NCBI GenBank assembly: GCA_016285075.1
Contig: JAEEQB010000011.1
Location: forward strand, 29,390 to 93,389
From: Prevotella sp.
GTDB lineage: Bacteria; Bacteroidota; Bacteroidia; Bacteroidales; Bacteroidaceae
Reading direction: 5' to 3'
DNA: 64,000 bases
A program made the position numbers and the translations under genes. The notes beneath the pieces were generated by a model. That model saw nothing but the letters and a program-made list of their open reading frames with translations, was not told the DNA's origin and did no database searches. Shown here one piece after another: positions 63,361-64,000 of this stretch (positions are counted from its first letter, which is position 1; every line of letters begins with the position of its first letter).

Positions 63361-63465
63361 TTACTTCTTCTCCAAAGTCCTAATCTCATGAATCACCACA
63401 CCCGCAGCATGTTCCAGCTCCAGTTTAGTGTCAAATACACCTTTGACGATCTTGATGTTACCCAT
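63361..63465 (-). CDS. Small open frame coupled to the HAD gene (34 aa)
   Basis: The frame reads MGNIKIVKGVFDTKLELEHAAGVVIHEIRTLEKK, ending one base before the HAD ATG. The composition is protein-like and the close spacing suggests coupling. No family is recognised and no strong ribosome-binding site is seen. Confidence 0.4.
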   Translation of the reverse strand: MGNIKIVKGVFDTKLELEHAAGVVIHEIRTLEKK

Positions 63466-63719
63466 CGCTAAATCCTAATTATTCTCAATTCTCGGAGCAG
63501 CGAGCACCCGCTCGACTTTGCCGCTTGGCTCCAAGAACATGCTTGCATGATTGGTCGAGTCATGACGAGATTCAACTTTTGTTAAAACTTGGCACAAATT
63601 TACGCATTATTTTCCGTAATTTATCAGATATGACTAATTTTGCCACTCAAAATTATTCGCTTTTCACAGAAAAGAACATTGTTTAACCCAAAATCCCGAA
63701 ATATAACCATAAATAGGTT
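63466..63719. other. Gene-free AT-rich stretch
   Basis: No gene is seen. Near 63487-63525 there are short inverted words (CGAGC-ACCC-GCTCG and GGAGC...GCTCC). The rest is AT-rich, with no clear minus-strand promoter. Confidence 0.4.
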
Positions 63720-64000
63720 TCAAGTTGCAGGCACCTCGTCTGTTCTTTCATTGTCGTGAGTTGTGCTATGATCGGCATCTACCTTTTGTGACTCCTTCTT
63801 TGGAGGCATGTTGTAAGCAACGCCTTTATATCTGTAAGGCAACTCAAGCATATCGAACACATGCCTTTGATTGGCCGTTGGCACAGTATACACGTCCTTG
63901 TATTTACCCTCGAAATGTACTTTTGTATATGAGGCCACCTTGTCAAGGAACTCATGCTCTGTCCAGTACCGACGCTGCTTTGGCGGTATGTTCCTGACAG
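63720..64000 (-). CDS. Hypothetical protein, C-terminal part (5' end outside window)
   Basis: The minus-strand frame is open to the window edge and reads NIPPKQRRYWTEHEFLDKVASYTKVHF...HVFDMLELPYRYKGVAYNMPPKK before a polar tail and stop. An internal GTG at 63938 is not the likely start. No family recognised. Confidence 0.45.
   Translation of the reverse strand, partial: VRNIPPKQRRYWTEHEFLDKVASYTKVHFEGKYKDVYTVPTANQRHVFDMLELPYRYKGVAYNMPPKKESQKVDADHSTTHDNERTDEVPAT

Overview
The window looks like a chromosomal segment of a Bacteroidales bacterium, most probably Prevotella/Segatella-like. Evidence: promoters of the Bacteroidetes type (TAnnTTTG -7 box, often TACCTTTG or TAACTTTG) before many genes, poor Shine-Dalgarno sites, a type IX secretion (T9SS) C-terminal domain, a SusC-type CarboxypepD_reg/TonB-box stretch, ECF sigma/DUF4974 anti-sigma pieces, a DUF3467 gene and the gene content as a whole. 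No tRNA, rRNA or CRISPR array was seen.

Layout. 1-11.2 kb: surface-protein cluster (end of a fimbrillin-like protein, a 2,933-residue T9SS protein, a thioredoxin-like lipoprotein). 11.2-17.1 kb: housekeeping (fhs; DUF3467; rpsL-rpsG-fusA, closed by a bidirectional terminator). 17.1-20.8 kb: a DUF4139/MuiA-like protein and a broken sigma/anti-sigma/TonB-receptor locus. 21.3-28.6 kb: HU-like protein, pRiA4b-ORF3/SEC-C protein, RecQ, CE1-type esterase, aquaporin and a candidate small RNA. 28.6-34.7 kb: envelope genes (GIN-domain lipoprotein, MlaF/MlaE-like ABC transporter, LptB, esterase-HAD fusion) and the Der GTPase. 34.8-40.2 kb: one apparent operon of LUD, CotH, ResB-like, CcsA and an exported arginine deiminase. 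40.2-42.3 kb: repeats, YccF, a CAT-family enzyme and a Sel1 remnant.

42.2-60.2 kb is a defence island. First comes a ruined type I restriction-modification locus (HsdM without its methyltransferase core, RhuM, Fic without its catalytic core, HsdS stubs), bounded by an 87-bp direct repeat. Then follows an apparently intact seven-gene operon (46.05-57.2 kb) that I read as a DNA-phosphorothioation system: SspB (DUF4007), SspC (P-loop ATPase) and SspD (PAPS-reductase/ATP-pyrophosphatase-like sulfur transferase), with a PLD-nuclease/SF2 helicase, an 80-residue protein, an SMC/Rad50/DndD-like ATPase and a 381-residue protein with a Myb/SANT-like segment. This matches the published sspBCD-sspFGH arrangement in outline. 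No cysteine desulfurase (SspA) is present, so a housekeeping IscS/SufS would have to supply sulfur. Immediately downstream, under its own promoter, lies a stand-alone protein resembling the phosphorothioate-DNA sulfur-binding domain of ScoMcrA-like enzymes but with no nuclease domain. The operon has a roughly 300-nt leader with mutually exclusive inverted repeats that looks like an attenuator. Further downstream are a PIN toxin-antitoxin pair between two shreds of another helicase, then two linked genes (a hypothetical protein and a second pRiA4b-ORF3 protein), a HAD-like protein and a gene cut by the window edge.

A recurring oddity is precise internal deletion. HsdM, Fic, the sigma/anti-sigma pair, the TonB receptor and an HsdM N-terminus fused to membrane segments all join two non-adjacent parts of known families. 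This is either a real process in this genome or an assembly artefact, and read mapping would settle it.
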